From assembly GCF_900099905.1 (NCBI RefSeq), contig NZ_FNEE01000003.1:248001-312000 (forward strand): a stretch of DNA of 64,000 bases, read 5' to 3'. Both the position numbers and the translations under genes were made by a program. Below, piece by piece: positions 20,895 through 29,817 of this stretch. Under the pieces are notes generated by a model. That model worked only from the letters and a program-made list of their open reading frames with translations, was not told the DNA's origin and did not search any database. The stretch comes from Mesorhizobium muleiense (GTDB lineage Bacteria > Pseudomonadota > Alphaproteobacteria > Rhizobiales > Rhizobiaceae). Within the stretch, counting starts at the first letter, position 1, and each line of letters starts with the position of its first letter.

Positions 20895-20920
20895 AACGGC
20901 CCGCTTTTCAGCGGGCCGTT
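20895..20920. terminator. Bidirectional terminator hairpin after lpdA
   Basis: AACGGCCCGC and GCGGGCCGTT form a perfect 10-base stem around the loop TTTTCA. On the minus strand it is followed by TTTTTG, making it a good intrinsic terminator for the convergent gene at 20943-21296. On the plus strand the T tract is weak (CGTATTTG), so it may be less efficient for lpdA. Confidence 0.85.
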
Positions 20921-20942
20921 CGTATTTGAAGTCAGCAGCCGA

Positions 20943-21296
20943 TCACTGCGGGGCTGGTGCGGGCGCCGGAGCAGGTGCTGGCTCTGCGGGTGCCGGAGCC
21001 GGAGCAGGCGCTGGTTCTGCTGGCGCCGGAGCGGGCGCTGGTTCTGCCGGCGCCGGGGCAGGTGCAGGCTCTGCAGGGGCCGGGGCAGGCGTCGGTTCAG
21101 CGGGCGCTGGCGCCGGGGCCGGCGTGGTTGCAGCTGGCGGTTCACCAGGCTCTGGCGCCTCACCGCTTGTTCCAAAAATATAATAAGCGACAATGGCCAG
21201 GATAACGACGACCAGGGCAATCAGCCAGCCGGTGCTGCCGCCACCCGACTTGGGAGGGGGGGTCGGAGTGGTGTACGGGTCGTTTGGATTCGCCAT
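20943..21296 (-). CDS. Membrane-anchored Pro/Ala/Glu-repeat protein
   Basis: The 117-residue protein has a Pro-rich start (NPNDPYTTPTPPPKSGGG), one transmembrane helix (WLIALVVVILAIVAYYIFG, about 24-42), and then a tail made of the nine-residue unit EPAPAPAPA repeated four to five times to the C terminus. The tail should be an extended, negatively dotted rod outside or inside the membrane. A GGAGGAC site precedes the ATG. No enzymatic domain is present. It resembles small hypothetical proteins of Mesorhizobium in which repeat number varies; function is unknown. Confidence 0.8.
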   Translation of the reverse strand: MANPNDPYTTPTPPPKSGGGSTGWLIALVVVILAIVAYYIFGTSGEAPEPGEPPAATTPAPAPAPAEPTPAPAPAEPAPAPAPAEPAPAPAPAEPAPAPAPAPAEPAPAPAPAPAPQ

Positions 21297-21563
21297 AAAA
21301 GTGTCCTCCGTGGATGAAAAGTATCAATCAACACACATCAACGCGCAATCGTTGAACAGGTTTCACGCTAGGAATCGAAAACGCCGAAAACAGGGCATTC
21401 TTCGCCGGGAATCGTTTGTCTGCAAGCACTTTACTCGCAAAACCCACCGTGATCGAGCCAAATTAAACCTTTCGACCGTCCTGTACTGAGACAAACCTCG
21501 GGCGAGTCGGGCAAAGCGTAGCCTCGAATCACGCCTTGCCGGGTCTGCAACTCGACCGTGCAA

Positions 21564-22646
21564 CTAGTCGGCGGCGGTGACAGTGTAGCCGGCCTTGCGG
21601 AAATTCTCGACCAGGCCTTCGGCGCCCGGAAGGTGCAGGGCGCCGACCGCCATGAACACGTTGCCCTTGGCGAGGATCGGCCTGGCATGGTCGATCATCA
21701 CCTGGTTGCGGCTGGTGATCATGATTTCCTCGAAGGCGGCATAGCTTGCCGAATCGTCTTCGTCGCCGGGAAGGACGGCACGAAACAGCGGCCAGAGCAT
21801 GCCGGTGTCGCCGCGCTGGTAAAGCACGATCATGGTTTCATTGACGTCGTTCACCCGGTCGCCGAGTTTCAGGGTGTCGACGAGTCCCTTCATGTGAAAC
21901 GCAAGCGGCAGCGAGGCCATGGCGCGAAGCTGGTCGGCGACGGTCTCCAAACCGTCGACGGCCTTGCCCGAGGCTTTGGCGTCCTCTGCAAGCTTGATGT
22001 CGAGCACCGGCGTGCCGCCGGCCTGGCGGGCCAGTTCACAGGCCGGGAGCGCGACCATGGTCGACAGCATCCACGGTTTCATCTTGGCAACGCTCGCCGG
22101 TGGAATGCCGCGCGCGTCGAGCGCCTTGTTCACCGCCGCCGCATCGTCCGGCGACAGCAGCGAGGACAGCGTGGTGCTGTCGGTGAACATCATTAGCTCC
22201 GGCTCTTTCAGGAACGCCGCCATCATCTTCTGCTTGTCGAGCACCTCCGTGGTCTCGATGACGACAGTGTCGGCGGCGTCAAAGGCCTTTTGCGCGGCGG
22301 GCGGCAGCGCGGTCACGCGCGGGTCGGTCATGTGCATGGTGCCGAACAGGAAGGACGGTCTTTCGCCCGCCTTTTCCAGTTTCCACAACAGGCCCTTACC
22401 GTTCGGTGTCGCGGCCGCTTCCGTCTCGATCTTGCGGTAGGCGGCCGGGTCGTCCTTCTGCAAGGCCGACAGCATGTCGGCGCCGGCGCAGACCTGGGTT
22501 TCAGCCGCTGGGGTTTCAGCGCGCGCCCTGCCGGCGGCGAGCAGCGCGATGACGAGGAAAGAGAGGAAAAACAGGACGTTCAGCGCGACGAGCAGCTTCA
22601 GCGAAGCAAAGGCAGTGCGGTCGGCGATAGCAATGACGCGTTTCAT
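21564..22646 (-). CDS. TraB/GumN family protein
   Basis: The 360-residue protein has an N-terminal hydrophobic segment (LKLLVALNVLFFLSFLVIALL) ending in ARAET, a signal peptide or anchor. The TraB/GumN core follows: LLWKLEKAGERPSFLFGTMHM (GTxH motif) near 95, DTVVIETTEV, and a C-terminal MAVGALHLPGAEGLVENFRKAGYTV with the second conserved GxxH. The family is thought to be metallo-hydrolase or protease-like (Tiki-related); its bacterial role is not established. It likely acts in the periplasm. Confidence 0.9.
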   Translation of the reverse strand: MKRVIAIADRTAFASLKLLVALNVLFFLSFLVIALLAAGRARAETPAAETQVCAGADMLSALQKDDPAAYRKIETEAAATPNGKGLLWKLEKAGERPSFLFGTMHMTDPRVTALPPAAQKAFDAADTVVIETTEVLDKQKMMAAFLKEPELMMFTDSTTLSSLLSPDDAAAVNKALDARGIPPASVAKMKPWMLSTMVALPACELARQAGGTPVLDIKLAEDAKASGKAVDGLETVADQLRAMASLPLAFHMKGLVDTLKLGDRVNDVNETMIVLYQRGDTGMLWPLFRAVLPGDEDDSASYAAFEEIMITSRNQVMIDHARPILAKGNVFMAVGALHLPGAEGLVENFRKAGYTVTAAD

Positions 22647-22759
22647 GGCTCGCTTTTAGAGACAAAGAACGGCGAAACGGTTAACCGGCGCGGCAAAATT
22701 GTCTCGGACATCGTTCCACGGCGCATACCCTGGCTGCAACTTGCGAAATCATGCGTCGG

Positions 22760-23698
22760 CTACGCCCGCGGGTGGGCCGCTTCATAGATTTCGAGCAGCC
22801 TCGCAGTGTCGACGCCGGTATAGATCTGCGTCGTCGACAGGCTGGCGTGGCCCAAAAGTTCCTGGATGGTGCGCAGGTCGCCGCCGCGCCCAAGCAGATG
22901 TGTGGCGAAGGAATGGCGCAACGCATGCGGCGTGGCGGTGTCCGGCAGATTGAGCGCCGAGCGCAGCTTGGCCATGTCGCGCTGGACGATGGCCGGGTTG
23001 AGCGGGCCGCCGCGGGCGCCGCGAAACAGCAGACCCTTCGGATCGAGATGATAGGGGCAGAGCCGGCGGTATTGGGCGATCGCCCGCAGCGCGATCGGCA
23101 GCACCGGCACCAGTCGCGTCTTGCCGCCCTTGCCGGTGACGCGCAGCACCGTTTCATCAGGCGACGACAGATCGGCGCCGGACAGGCCGAGCGCCTCGGA
23201 AATGCGCAGGCCCGAGCCGTAGAGCAGCGTCAGCACGGCGGCGTTGCGGGCGGCGATCCACGGTTGCTCCGCCAGCTGGCCTTCCACCGAAACGACGTGT
23301 TTCGCATCGCTTGCCGTCAGCGGCTTGGGCAGCGACTTCGGCTGCCGCGGCGCGCGCAGTGCCGCAGCACCCGCCGCATTGACGAGGCCGCGCCGCTCCA
23401 GAAAGCGCAGCAGCGAGCGGATGCCGGCGAGCCCCCGCCCGAGCGTGCGGGCGCCGGCGCCTCCGGCACGGCGGGCAGCCAGAAAGCCGCGCAGATCGGC
23501 CGGGCGCAGATCGGCTATATCCGAAATGCCGGGCGAGCCGCCGCAATGGCCGGTCAGGAAGTGCAGGAACTGGCGCGTGTCGCGCTCATAGGCTTCCACG
23601 GTTTCCGGCGACAGCCGGCGCTCGCGCGCCAGCATCTTGAGCCAGCTTTCGCGGGCCGCCTGAAGGTCTGGCTTGGCCGGGATGAGGAATTCCTGCAT
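22760..23698 (-). CDS. xerC: Tyrosine recombinase XerC
   Basis: At 312 residues it contains the SAM-like core-binding domain (WLKMLARERRLSPETVEAYE) and the catalytic domain with Arg in LLYGSGLRISEALGL, Lys in VTGKGGKTRLVPV, HALRHSFATHLLGRGGDLR, and HASLSTTQIYT with the nucleophile Tyr. This is the housekeeping dimer-resolution recombinase, not a phage integrase: no att-like sequence or phage gene is near, and the gene sits in a core region. Confidence 0.93.
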   Translation of the reverse strand: MQEFLIPAKPDLQAARESWLKMLARERRLSPETVEAYERDTRQFLHFLTGHCGGSPGISDIADLRPADLRGFLAARRAGGAGARTLGRGLAGIRSLLRFLERRGLVNAAGAAALRAPRQPKSLPKPLTASDAKHVVSVEGQLAEQPWIAARNAAVLTLLYGSGLRISEALGLSGADLSSPDETVLRVTGKGGKTRLVPVLPIALRAIAQYRRLCPYHLDPKGLLFRGARGGPLNPAIVQRDMAKLRSALNLPDTATPHALRHSFATHLLGRGGDLRTIQELLGHASLSTTQIYTGVDTARLLEIYEAAHPRA

Positions 23699-23830
23699 TG
23701 CGCTCTTCCGATATGCCGCTCTTCCATTTCCGGGCGATCTTCCGGCAGCCGGGTTAGGAAGCGGTGAAGAGCCGCGTCATTGAAATGACAAGAGCGTGGA
23801 GCTAGAGCAAGGCAAAGGATTTTTCCACCG

Positions 23831-24430
23831 ATGACCAAACCGCAAAACCCTGTCCAGATGGCCGTGATCGGCGCCGCCCATGGCATCAAGGGCGAATTGC
23901 GCGTGAAAACCTTCACCGGCGATCCGCTGGCGCTGGCCGACTACGGGCCGCTCTATGCCAGGGACGGCCGCGCCTTCCAGATCGTCGACATCAGGCCGGC
24001 CAATAACGTCGTGGTGGTGCGCTTCAAAGGTATCAGCGACCGAAACGCTGCCGAGGCGCTCGCCGGCACGGAATTATTCGTCGACCGCTCGATGCTGCCG
24101 GACGACGGCGAAGAGGACGAGTTCTATCATGCCGATCTCGTCGGGCTGGCGGTCCGGGACGATACCGGTGCTGACATCGGCAAGGTCGTCGCCGTGCATA
24201 ATTTCGGCGGTGGCGATATCCTCGACGTGATATTGGCGGGGCGCAAAGGCGTGCTGATCCCGTTCACGCAGGCTGCCGTTCCTGACGTGTCGATCAAGGA
24301 CGGTTTCGTCCGCATCGATCCGGCGGCGGCGGGCTTGATCGATGACGAAGACAGCGATGCTCCTGGCAGCGATGGTTTCGACCCGAAGGGCAGGCCGCGC
24401 GGGCCGAAGGACGCCGGGGGCAACCGGTGA
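23831..24430 (+). CDS. rimM: Ribosome maturation factor RimM
   Basis: The 199-residue protein has the RimM beta-barrel ([30 protein letters not shown]) and the PRC-barrel domain ([38 protein letters not shown]). It assists 30S maturation by binding S19. A charged C-terminal extension ([22 protein letters not shown]) is beyond the usual end. It overlaps trmD by four bases (GTGA), the conserved rimM-trmD coupling. Confidence 0.97.
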   Translation: MTKPQNPVQMAVIGAAHGIKGELRVKTFTGDPLALADYGPLYARDGRAFQIVDIRPANNVVVVRFKGISDRNAAEALAGTELFVDRSMLPDDGEEDEFYHADLVGLAVRDDTGADIGKVVAVHNFGGGDILDVILAGRKGVLIPFTQAAVPDVSIKDGFVRIDPAAAGLIDDEDSDAPGSDGFDPKGRPRGPKDAGGNR

Positions 24431-25125
24431 GTTTTTCCGCCTCGGTGCTGACGCTCTATCCCGAAATGTTTCCCGGTGCACTCGGCGTGTCGCTGGCCGG
24501 CCGGGCGCTGGAGGCCGGCACATGGTCGCTGGAAGCAATCCAGATCCGCGATTTCGCCACCGATCGCCATCGCACCGTCGACGACACGCCGGCCGGCGGC
24601 GGCGCCGGCATGGTGATGCGCGCCGACGTTCTGGCCAAGGCGATCGACCATAGCTCGCCACCGGGCGATCCACGGCCACGGCTGCTGATGAGCCCGCGTG
24701 GAAAACCGCTGACGCAGGTGCGTGTGCGCGAACTGGCCGCGGGGCCGGGCGCGGTGATCGTCTGCGGACGCTTCGAAGGCGTCGACCAGCGGGTGATTGA
24801 TGCGCGGGGGCTGGAGGAGGTCTCGGTCGGCGACTTCATCCTCTCCGGCGGCGAGCCGGCAGCGCTGGTGCTGCTCGACGCCGTGGTGCGGCTGTTGCCC
24901 GGCGTGATGGGTAATACGGTGTCGGGCGATGAAGAGAGCTTTGAAAACGGCCTGCTCGAACATCCGCACTACACGCGTCCGCAGGAATTCGAGGGCCGGC
25001 AAATCCCCGAGGTTCTCACCTCGGGCAATCATCAGAAGATCGCCGCGTGGCGACGCGCCGAATCGGAAAGATTGACGAAAGAGCGGCGGCCGGACCTGTT
25101 AGCCGCTCAGCCCTTGGTGAAGTAA
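24427..25125 (+). CDS. trmD: tRNA (guanine37-N1)-methyltransferase TrmD
   Basis: At 232 residues starting with GTG, it shows the trefoil-knot SAM site: [57 protein letters not shown] and [14 protein letters not shown] complete the SPOUT-fold signature. It makes m1G37 in tRNAs reading CNN codons, preventing frameshifting. Its 3' end overlaps the convergent permease gene by 19 bases. In many alphaproteobacteria rplS follows directly; here the permease gene intervenes. Confidence 0.97.
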   Translation: MSFSASVLTLYPEMFPGALGVSLAGRALEAGTWSLEAIQIRDFATDRHRTVDDTPAGGGAGMVMRADVLAKAIDHSSPPGDPRPRLLMSPRGKPLTQVRVRELAAGPGAVIVCGRFEGVDQRVIDARGLEEVSVGDFILSGGEPAALVLLDAVVRLLPGVMGNTVSGDEESFENGLLEHPHYTRPQEFEGRQIPEVLTSGNHQKIAAWRRAESERLTKERRPDLLAAQPLVK

Positions 25126-25859
25126 TAGAAGGCAAGAAACACGCCGACCCCGACGACGAAGCCACGCACGGCAATTTGCGGCACGCGCTTGGCGATCCAG
25201 ACGCCGGCATAGCCGCCCAGCGCGCCGCCCGGTATCATGACGATCGCCTGCCGCCAGGCGATGACGTCGCCGGAGACGAAGACCAGGATGGCTACTGCCG
25301 CGATGACCACGGCCAGCAGGTTCTTCAGCGCGTTGAGGCGGTGATAGTCGCCGGCCTGGGTGAGGCCGAGCGTCGCCAGCATCATGACGCCCATGCCGGC
25401 GCCGAAGAAGCCGCCATAGACGGCGGTGGCGAACTGCGCCAGGGAACCGACCAGCGAACCCACCGCGGCCTGACGGCCCGGCTTGGGCGCCGGCTTCAGC
25501 CACGGCCCGGCGGCGAACAGCGCGGTTGCCGCGAGCAGCAGCCAGGGCACCAGGACGCGGAACGACGGATTGTCGAGCGCCAGAAGGATGAGCGCACCGG
25601 CCAGCGCGCCAAAAGCCGAGATAAGGCCGAGCAGCAACGCGGTGCGCCAGAAATGCTTGATGTCGGACCAGTAGGCGAGCGTCGAGGTGATGTAGCCGGG
25701 AAATTGCGTCAGCGACGAGGTGGCGTTGGCGACGATCGGCGGCAAGCCGACCAGCGACATGGCGCCGAAGGTTATGAATGTCCCGCCGCCGGCTATGGCG
25801 TTGACGGCACCTGAGAGAAAGCCCGCGAAAAAGAGCAGGGCCGCATCGAGAACTGGCAT
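25107..25859 (-). CDS. TSUP-family (TauE/SafE) membrane permease
   Basis: Start ATG at 25859 gives 250 residues with about eight hydrophobic helices in two similar halves. Motif [19 protein letters not shown] follows the first helix, and [31 protein letters not shown] opens the second half; both are TSUP signatures. Members export or import sulfite, sulfonates or other small organic anions. The longer in-frame extension to 26750 runs antisense through rplS and is not coding. Lying convergent between trmD and rplS, it looks like an insertion into that conserved neighbourhood. Confidence 0.9.
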   Translation of the reverse strand: MPVLDAALLFFAGFLSGAVNAIAGGGTFITFGAMSLVGLPPIVANATSSLTQFPGYITSTLAYWSDIKHFWRTALLLGLISAFGALAGALILLALDNPSFRVLVPWLLLAATALFAAGPWLKPAPKPGRQAAVGSLVGSLAQFATAVYGGFFGAGMGVMMLATLGLTQAGDYHRLNALKNLLAVVIAAVAILVFVSGDVIAWRQAIVMIPGGALGGYAGVWIAKRVPQIAVRGFVVGVGVFLAFYYFTKG

Positions 25860-26192
25860 GGAGGGTGTTGCCGCCGGAGGAAAGTCACGTTCTGCCCGGC
25901 TTAAAAAGCTTGGGCCTTCAACGCAACCCCTGTGCCGGAAGATTGCGACGTTGACCAACGACCAAAAAAGAACGCGGCAAAGGCGTGACAAAGCGTCGAA
26001 ATAGCTGTATGTGCGCGCCGAACCGGGAGAAAATCTGCCGGACCCGTCAACAATGACGGTGTAGTCGCCCCTGCCCGATGTTCTCGAACCCAGATGTTCT
26101 CGAACAAAGGGCATAGCCGAGCGGTCAATGGAACTGCAAGGCGAGTGTCGGACGCTCTGACTGTCGGAAGAACAAGAAGTGGATTTGTAGAG
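25860..26192. other. 333-base intergenic region upstream of rplS
   Basis: The region between the divergent permease and rplS genes holds no convincing gene. It must carry the rplS promoter and leader. I see a direct repeat GATGTTCTCGAAC (26077-26089 and 26093-26105) and a short stem CCGTCA/TGACGG at 26044-26059, but no clear promoter boxes. The rplS start has only weak Shine-Dalgarno character (TTTGTAGAG). Confidence 0.35.
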
Positions 26193-26732
26193 ATGGATAT
26201 CCTCCGTCAGCTCGAGGCCGAACAGGCCGCCAAGATCGAAGCCAAGCGCAAGCTTCCCGAATTCCAGCCCGGCGACACCGTACGCGTCCAGGTCCGCGTG
26301 ACCGAAGGCACCCGCACCCGCGTCCAGGCCTATGAGGGCGTCGTCATCGCCCGCGCCGGCGCCGGTTTCCAGGAGAATTTCACCGTTCGCAAGATTTCCT
26401 ACGGCGAAGGCGTGGAGCGCGTGTTCCCGGTCTTTTCGCCGATGGTCGAGGGCGTCGAGATCGTGCGCCGCGGCAAGGTGCGCCGCGCCAAGCTCTATTA
26501 CCTGCGCGATCGTCGCGGCAAGTCGGCCCGCATTTCGGAAAACACCGGCGTGCGCGCCCGCAAGCTGAACGATGAGGAGCGCGATGCGCTGAACGCCGAG
26601 AAGGCCCGCATCGAGGCCGAGAAGGTGGCAGCCGCCCAGGCGCTGGCCGCCGAGAAGGCCGCGCAGGAAGCCGCCGAGAAGAAGGCCGCCGACGAGGCCG
26701 CCAAGGCCGAGGAAGCCGCTGCCGCCGAATAA
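26193..26732 (+). CDS. rplS: 50S ribosomal protein L19 with long helical C-terminal tail
   Basis: The L19 domain (residues 1 to about 125) is typical: [70 protein letters not shown] further 54 residues follow, composed almost only of Ala, Glu, Lys and Asp ([20 protein letters not shown]), predicted to be a charged single helix. L19 in most bacteria is 115-125 residues, so the total of 179 is long. Extended L19 tails occur in Rhizobiales. A UUCG-loop terminator follows 25 bases after the stop. Confidence 0.97.
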   Translation: MDILRQLEAEQAAKIEAKRKLPEFQPGDTVRVQVRVTEGTRTRVQAYEGVVIARAGAGFQENFTVRKISYGEGVERVFPVFSPMVEGVEIVRRGKVRRAKLYYLRDRRGKSARISENTGVRARKLNDEERDALNAEKARIEAEKVAAAQALAAEKAAQEAAEKKAADEAAKAEEAAAAE

Positions 26733-26757
26733 GGCGAATTCAAAAACCATGTTTCGG

Positions 26758-26782
26758 AAAGGCGGCTTCGGCCGCCTTTTTT
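26758..26782 (+). terminator. Intrinsic terminator of rplS
   Basis: AAAGGCGGC-TTCG-GCCGCCTTTTTT: a six-base GC stem extended by AAA/TTT, a stable TTCG tetraloop and a six-T tract, 25 bases after the rplS stop. Confidence 0.92.
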
Positions 26783-26988
26783 GCCTCGCGGAATGGGTTT
26801 CGATTTTGCCGGGCCGCCGGTGCGCAATCGAAACGGATCGTTCCGTAATGCCGTGAAAGCATGGAATCCATTTTTGCGCGAAGCCGCATCAAGCCGGCTT
26901 GCAAGGCGCCTGCGGAAAGCTAAAGTCGGCGCCGGATTTCCTGCAAGCCTCGACCATGTCGAGGCCGTTCAAATGCTCGGGGTGTACC

Positions 26989-27786
26989 ATGATCAAATCG
27001 AAACTGCTGTTGGCCGGCCTGTTGGCTCTGGTACTTGCGCCCGTCGCCGCCCTGGCGCAGGCGCTGCCCGATCTCGGCGGCAAGAAGGTGGTGGTGGTGA
27101 CGGAAAACGCCTATCCGCCGCTGCAGTTCATCGACGCCAAGACCGGCAAGCAGATCGGCTGGGAATATGACGCGATGAACGAGATCGCCAAGCGGCTGAA
27201 TTTCCAGGTCGAATACCAGAACATCTCCTGGGACGCGATGATCCAGGCAGTTTCCGACAACCAGTACAACATCGGCATGACCGGCATCACCATCAAGGAC
27301 GATCGCAAGCAGAAGGTGGATTTCTCCGACCCCTATATGCGCTCGGAACAGTTCATGCTGGTGCGCGGCGACGAGAAGCGCTTCACCGACGCCAAGACGC
27401 TCGGCGCTTTCAAGGACGGGCTGATCGGTGCGCAAGCCGGCACCACGCCGTTCTACACCGCTGTCTACAGCGTCCTCGACGGCAATGAGCAGAACCCGCG
27501 CATAAAACTGTTCGAGACGTTCGGCGCCACGGTGCAGGCGCTGAAGACCGGCGACGTCGATGTCGTGCTGACCGACGGCACTGCCGGCAAGGGCTATGTC
27601 GAGGCGTCCAATGGCGGGCTGAAGCTGATCGGCGGACCACTCGGCACCGAGGATTTCGGCTTTATTTTTCCGAAAGGCTCGGATCTGGTGAAACCGGTCA
27701 ATGCGGCCATCGCCGCGCTGAAGGCCGACGGCACGCTCGATGCGCTCAACAAGAAATGGTTCCTTGATTACAAGATGGGGCAGTAG
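26989..27786 (+). CDS. ABC transporter substrate-binding protein, polar amino-acid type
   Basis: The 265-residue protein begins [20 protein letters not shown] with cleavage near ALAQA, so it is periplasmic. The family-3 solute-binding fold is shown by [55 protein letters not shown], and [11 protein letters not shown]. It should deliver an amino acid or related small molecule. The matching permease lies 250 bases downstream, separated by a repeat element. No ATPase gene is in the window near it. Confidence 0.93.
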   Translation: MIKSKLLLAGLLALVLAPVAALAQALPDLGGKKVVVVTENAYPPLQFIDAKTGKQIGWEYDAMNEIAKRLNFQVEYQNISWDAMIQAVSDNQYNIGMTGITIKDDRKQKVDFSDPYMRSEQFMLVRGDEKRFTDAKTLGAFKDGLIGAQAGTTPFYTAVYSVLDGNEQNPRIKLFETFGATVQALKTGDVDVVLTDGTAGKGYVEASNGGLKLIGGPLGTEDFGFIFPKGSDLVKPVNAAIAALKADGTLDALNKKWFLDYKMGQ

Positions 27787-27844
27787 GACTTTTGTCGCGG
27801 ACGTTGCGGGACGCGCAGGAACTCGCGCTGACTCTGCGCCCGTG

Positions 27845-28002
27845 CACCCCCCTCTGTCCTGCCGGACATCTCCCCCTCAAGGGGGGAGATTGGCTTTCGC
27901 ATCGGCTTTCGCCAATTTTCAGCGTTGCAGAATGGGCGGCGACGTCAAGGCTGCCGATCTCCCCCCTTGAGGGGAAGATGTCCGGCAGGCCAGAGGGGGG
28001 TG
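27845..28002. repeat. MITE-like inverted-repeat element, family B, copy 2
   Basis: Its 158 bases are bounded by CACCCCCCTCTG and the exact inverse CAGAGGGGGGTG. Inside each end is CCGGACATCTCCCC / the near inverse GGGGAAGATGTCCGG, then GGGGGGAGATTGGC and GCCGATCTCCCCCC. The ends match copy 1 (9175-9335) closely while the centre differs. It separates the binding-protein gene from its permease and could fold into a long hairpin in the transcript. Confidence 0.88.
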
Positions 28003-28036
28003 GCCTGGCGCGCCGTTGGTTCGTCGGCGCGCCCTG

Positions 28037-28852
28037 ATGGCAACGCCCGCAGCTTCCACCGCCAAATCCGACTTCCCCTGGTGGCTCGCCGTGGCCGCGG
28101 CGCTCGCCCTGGCAGCGGCTATCTTCATCGCCGCAAGCGACCTCTATGCCCAGGTTTTCGCAACTGTTGCCAAGGGCATCGGCATCACCGTGTTCGTCAC
28201 AATGGTCGCCTTCGCGCTGGCCTCGGCGATCGGGCTCGGCATTGCGCTGATGGGCCTGTCGGGGTCGCGCTGGCTGCGCCAGATCGCGCGCTTTTATGTC
28301 GAGATCATTCGCGGCGTGCCAATGCTGGTGCTGTTGTTCTGGATCGCCTTCGCCGGCGCGCCGGCCTTCGTCGCGGGATGGAACGCGCTGACGGCGCCGC
28401 TGCAAAGCGCCGGCCTGTTCGGCGAGCTAATGATACGCGACGTATCGTTGCTATGGCGCGCCATCATGGCGCTGACCATCGGCTATTCGGCCTTCATCTC
28501 GGAGGTCTTCCGCGCCGGCATCGAGGCGGTCGAGAAGGGCCAGATCGAGGCCGCGAAGGCGCTGGGGCTGACGCGCACCCAGCGTTTTCGGCTGATCGTC
28601 TTTCCGCAGGCGATCCGCACCATCCTGCCGCCGCTCGGCAATGATTTCGTCGCCATGGTCAAGGATTCCTCGCTGGTCTCGGTGCTCGGCGTCGCCGACA
28701 TCACCCAGATGGGCAAGATCTATGCAGCCGGCTCGTTCCGCTTCTTCGAGACCTATTCGATCGTCGCCTATATCTATCTCATCCTGACGGTCGGCCTGTC
28801 GCTGGCCCTGCGGGCGCTGGAGAAGCGGCTGCGCCGCCAAGATGAGCAATAA
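28037..28852 (+). CDS. Amino-acid ABC transporter permease (HisM/GlnP type)
   Basis: At 271 residues from the ATG at 28037, it has about five transmembrane helices. It opens the transport core with GIGITVFVTMVAFALA, then FYVEIIRGVPMLVLLFW. The ATPase-contact (EAA) loop is EAAKALGLTRTQRFRLIVFPQAIRTILPPLGND. The central insertion (about 115-145) is somewhat longer than usual. It pairs with the binding protein upstream; an ATPase must come from elsewhere. Confidence 0.93.
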   Translation: MATPAASTAKSDFPWWLAVAAALALAAAIFIAASDLYAQVFATVAKGIGITVFVTMVAFALASAIGLGIALMGLSGSRWLRQIARFYVEIIRGVPMLVLLFWIAFAGAPAFVAGWNALTAPLQSAGLFGELMIRDVSLLWRAIMALTIGYSAFISEVFRAGIEAVEKGQIEAAKALGLTRTQRFRLIVFPQAIRTILPPLGNDFVAMVKDSSLVSVLGVADITQMGKIYAAGSFRFFETYSIVAYIYLILTVGLSLALRALEKRLRRQDEQ

Positions 28853-28909
28853 CCGGCAGGCGAAGGCGGCGCTACGATTGCGGCCAATACGTTTTGGAGG
28901 GTCAGTTCC

Positions 28910-29545
28910 ATGAACATCGACAAAGCCAATGCGGCGCTGGATGCGGTCTATACGGCCGACACGCCGGAAGCGCTTGCCAAGGCCTACGCCGCCTGGGCTG
29001 CGACCTATGACAGCGAAACCGCCGCGCTCGGCTACCTCCTGCCGTTCCTGATCGCCGCCTGGGTGGCGCGCCATGTGCCGTCAGGCGAAGGGCCGCTGCT
29101 CGACGCCGGCTGCGGCACCGGCCTGTCGGGACCGTCGCTCAAGGCGCTGGGCTATGAGGACATCGCCGGGCTCGACCTGTCGGCTGAAATGCTGAAAATC
29201 GCCGGCAGCCGGCAGGCTTACAGCGAGCTGAAACAGGCGATGCTCGGCGATCCGCTGCCCTGGCCGGATGGGCATTTCCGCGCCTTCTTCTCGACCGGTG
29301 TGTTCACCATCAGCCATGCACCGGCCTCCGGCCTGCATGAACTGGTGCGCATCACCAGGAAGGGCGGCCACGCCATCTTCACCGTTCGCGACCAGGTTTT
29401 TGCGAGCGGCGGGTTTCAGGCGACGTTCGACGAACTGGAGCAGGCGAAAAAATGGCGGCCGGTCGAAGAAAGCCCGTGGTTCCGCTGCTACGCGATCGCC
29501 GAGCCCGAGGCGCTGGTGAAGACATTTGTGTTCGAGGTGGTTTGA
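28910..29545 (+). CDS. Class I SAM-dependent methyltransferase
   Basis: The 211-residue protein has motif I LLDAGCGTGLSG (near 64), an acidic loop in AGLDLSAEMLKIA, and a post-motif HFRAFFSTGVFTISHAP in the usual place. It resembles the Williams-Beuren syndrome (WBSCR27)-like branch of small-molecule methyltransferases (YDSETAALGYLLP near the start). The substrate is unknown. A GGAGGGTCAGTTCC site precedes the ATG. Confidence 0.88.
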   Translation: MNIDKANAALDAVYTADTPEALAKAYAAWAATYDSETAALGYLLPFLIAAWVARHVPSGEGPLLDAGCGTGLSGPSLKALGYEDIAGLDLSAEMLKIAGSRQAYSELKQAMLGDPLPWPDGHFRAFFSTGVFTISHAPASGLHELVRITRKGGHAIFTVRDQVFASGGFQATFDELEQAKKWRPVEESPWFRCYAIAEPEALVKTFVFEVV

Positions 29546-29611
29546 ATACCGGTTTTCAGAACCCAGGTTCTGCGAACGCCGCCGCGATTGCCGAAAAGCC
29601 AAAACATTGGT

Positions 29612-29740
29612 ATGAGCCACGCGATGGAACAGCTTTTTGGCGATCCGGCTTACAAGGGGTTCGTGCTGCAGGACAGAAAACGCCTGCCGTCGCGGTTCTC
29701 GGCGCGCGTTTCCGGCGCTCTGACCAGCCGACTTCGCTGA
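29612..29740 (+). CDS. Possible small basic peptide, 42 residues
   Basis: An ATG at 29612 opens MSHAMEQLFGDPAYKGFVLQ and then an Arg-rich end (DRKRLPSRFSARVSGALTSR). The third-position GC bias is compatible with coding and there is no competing gene in this 270-base gap before leuC, but no ribosome site is clear and I recognise no family. A similar start, MERLFGDAV, occurs at 55603 before another short frame. Treat as unproven. Confidence 0.3.
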   Translation: MSHAMEQLFGDPAYKGFVLQDRKRLPSRFSARVSGALTSRLR

Positions 29741-29817
29741 GATATCCGGGCTAGGCCGTGTTTGCCGGCTAGCCGGCGCTAGTCGCTTCCCATTTTCATA
29801 TCGACGGATTTACGCAC

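Noticed and set aside
22760..23698. Phage or island integrase
   Set aside because: Sequence and context are those of housekeeping XerC; no tRNA, att repeats or phage genes nearby.
26044..26105. rplS leader riboswitch or LexA-type operator
   Set aside because: The hairpin is only six base pairs and the GATGTTCTCGAAC direct repeat does not fit the alphaproteobacterial LexA pattern GTTC-N7-GTTC.
25860..26750. N-terminal extension of the TSUP permease through rplS (547-residue frame)
   Set aside because: The extension is antisense to the rplS coding sequence; the family start is the methionine at 25859.
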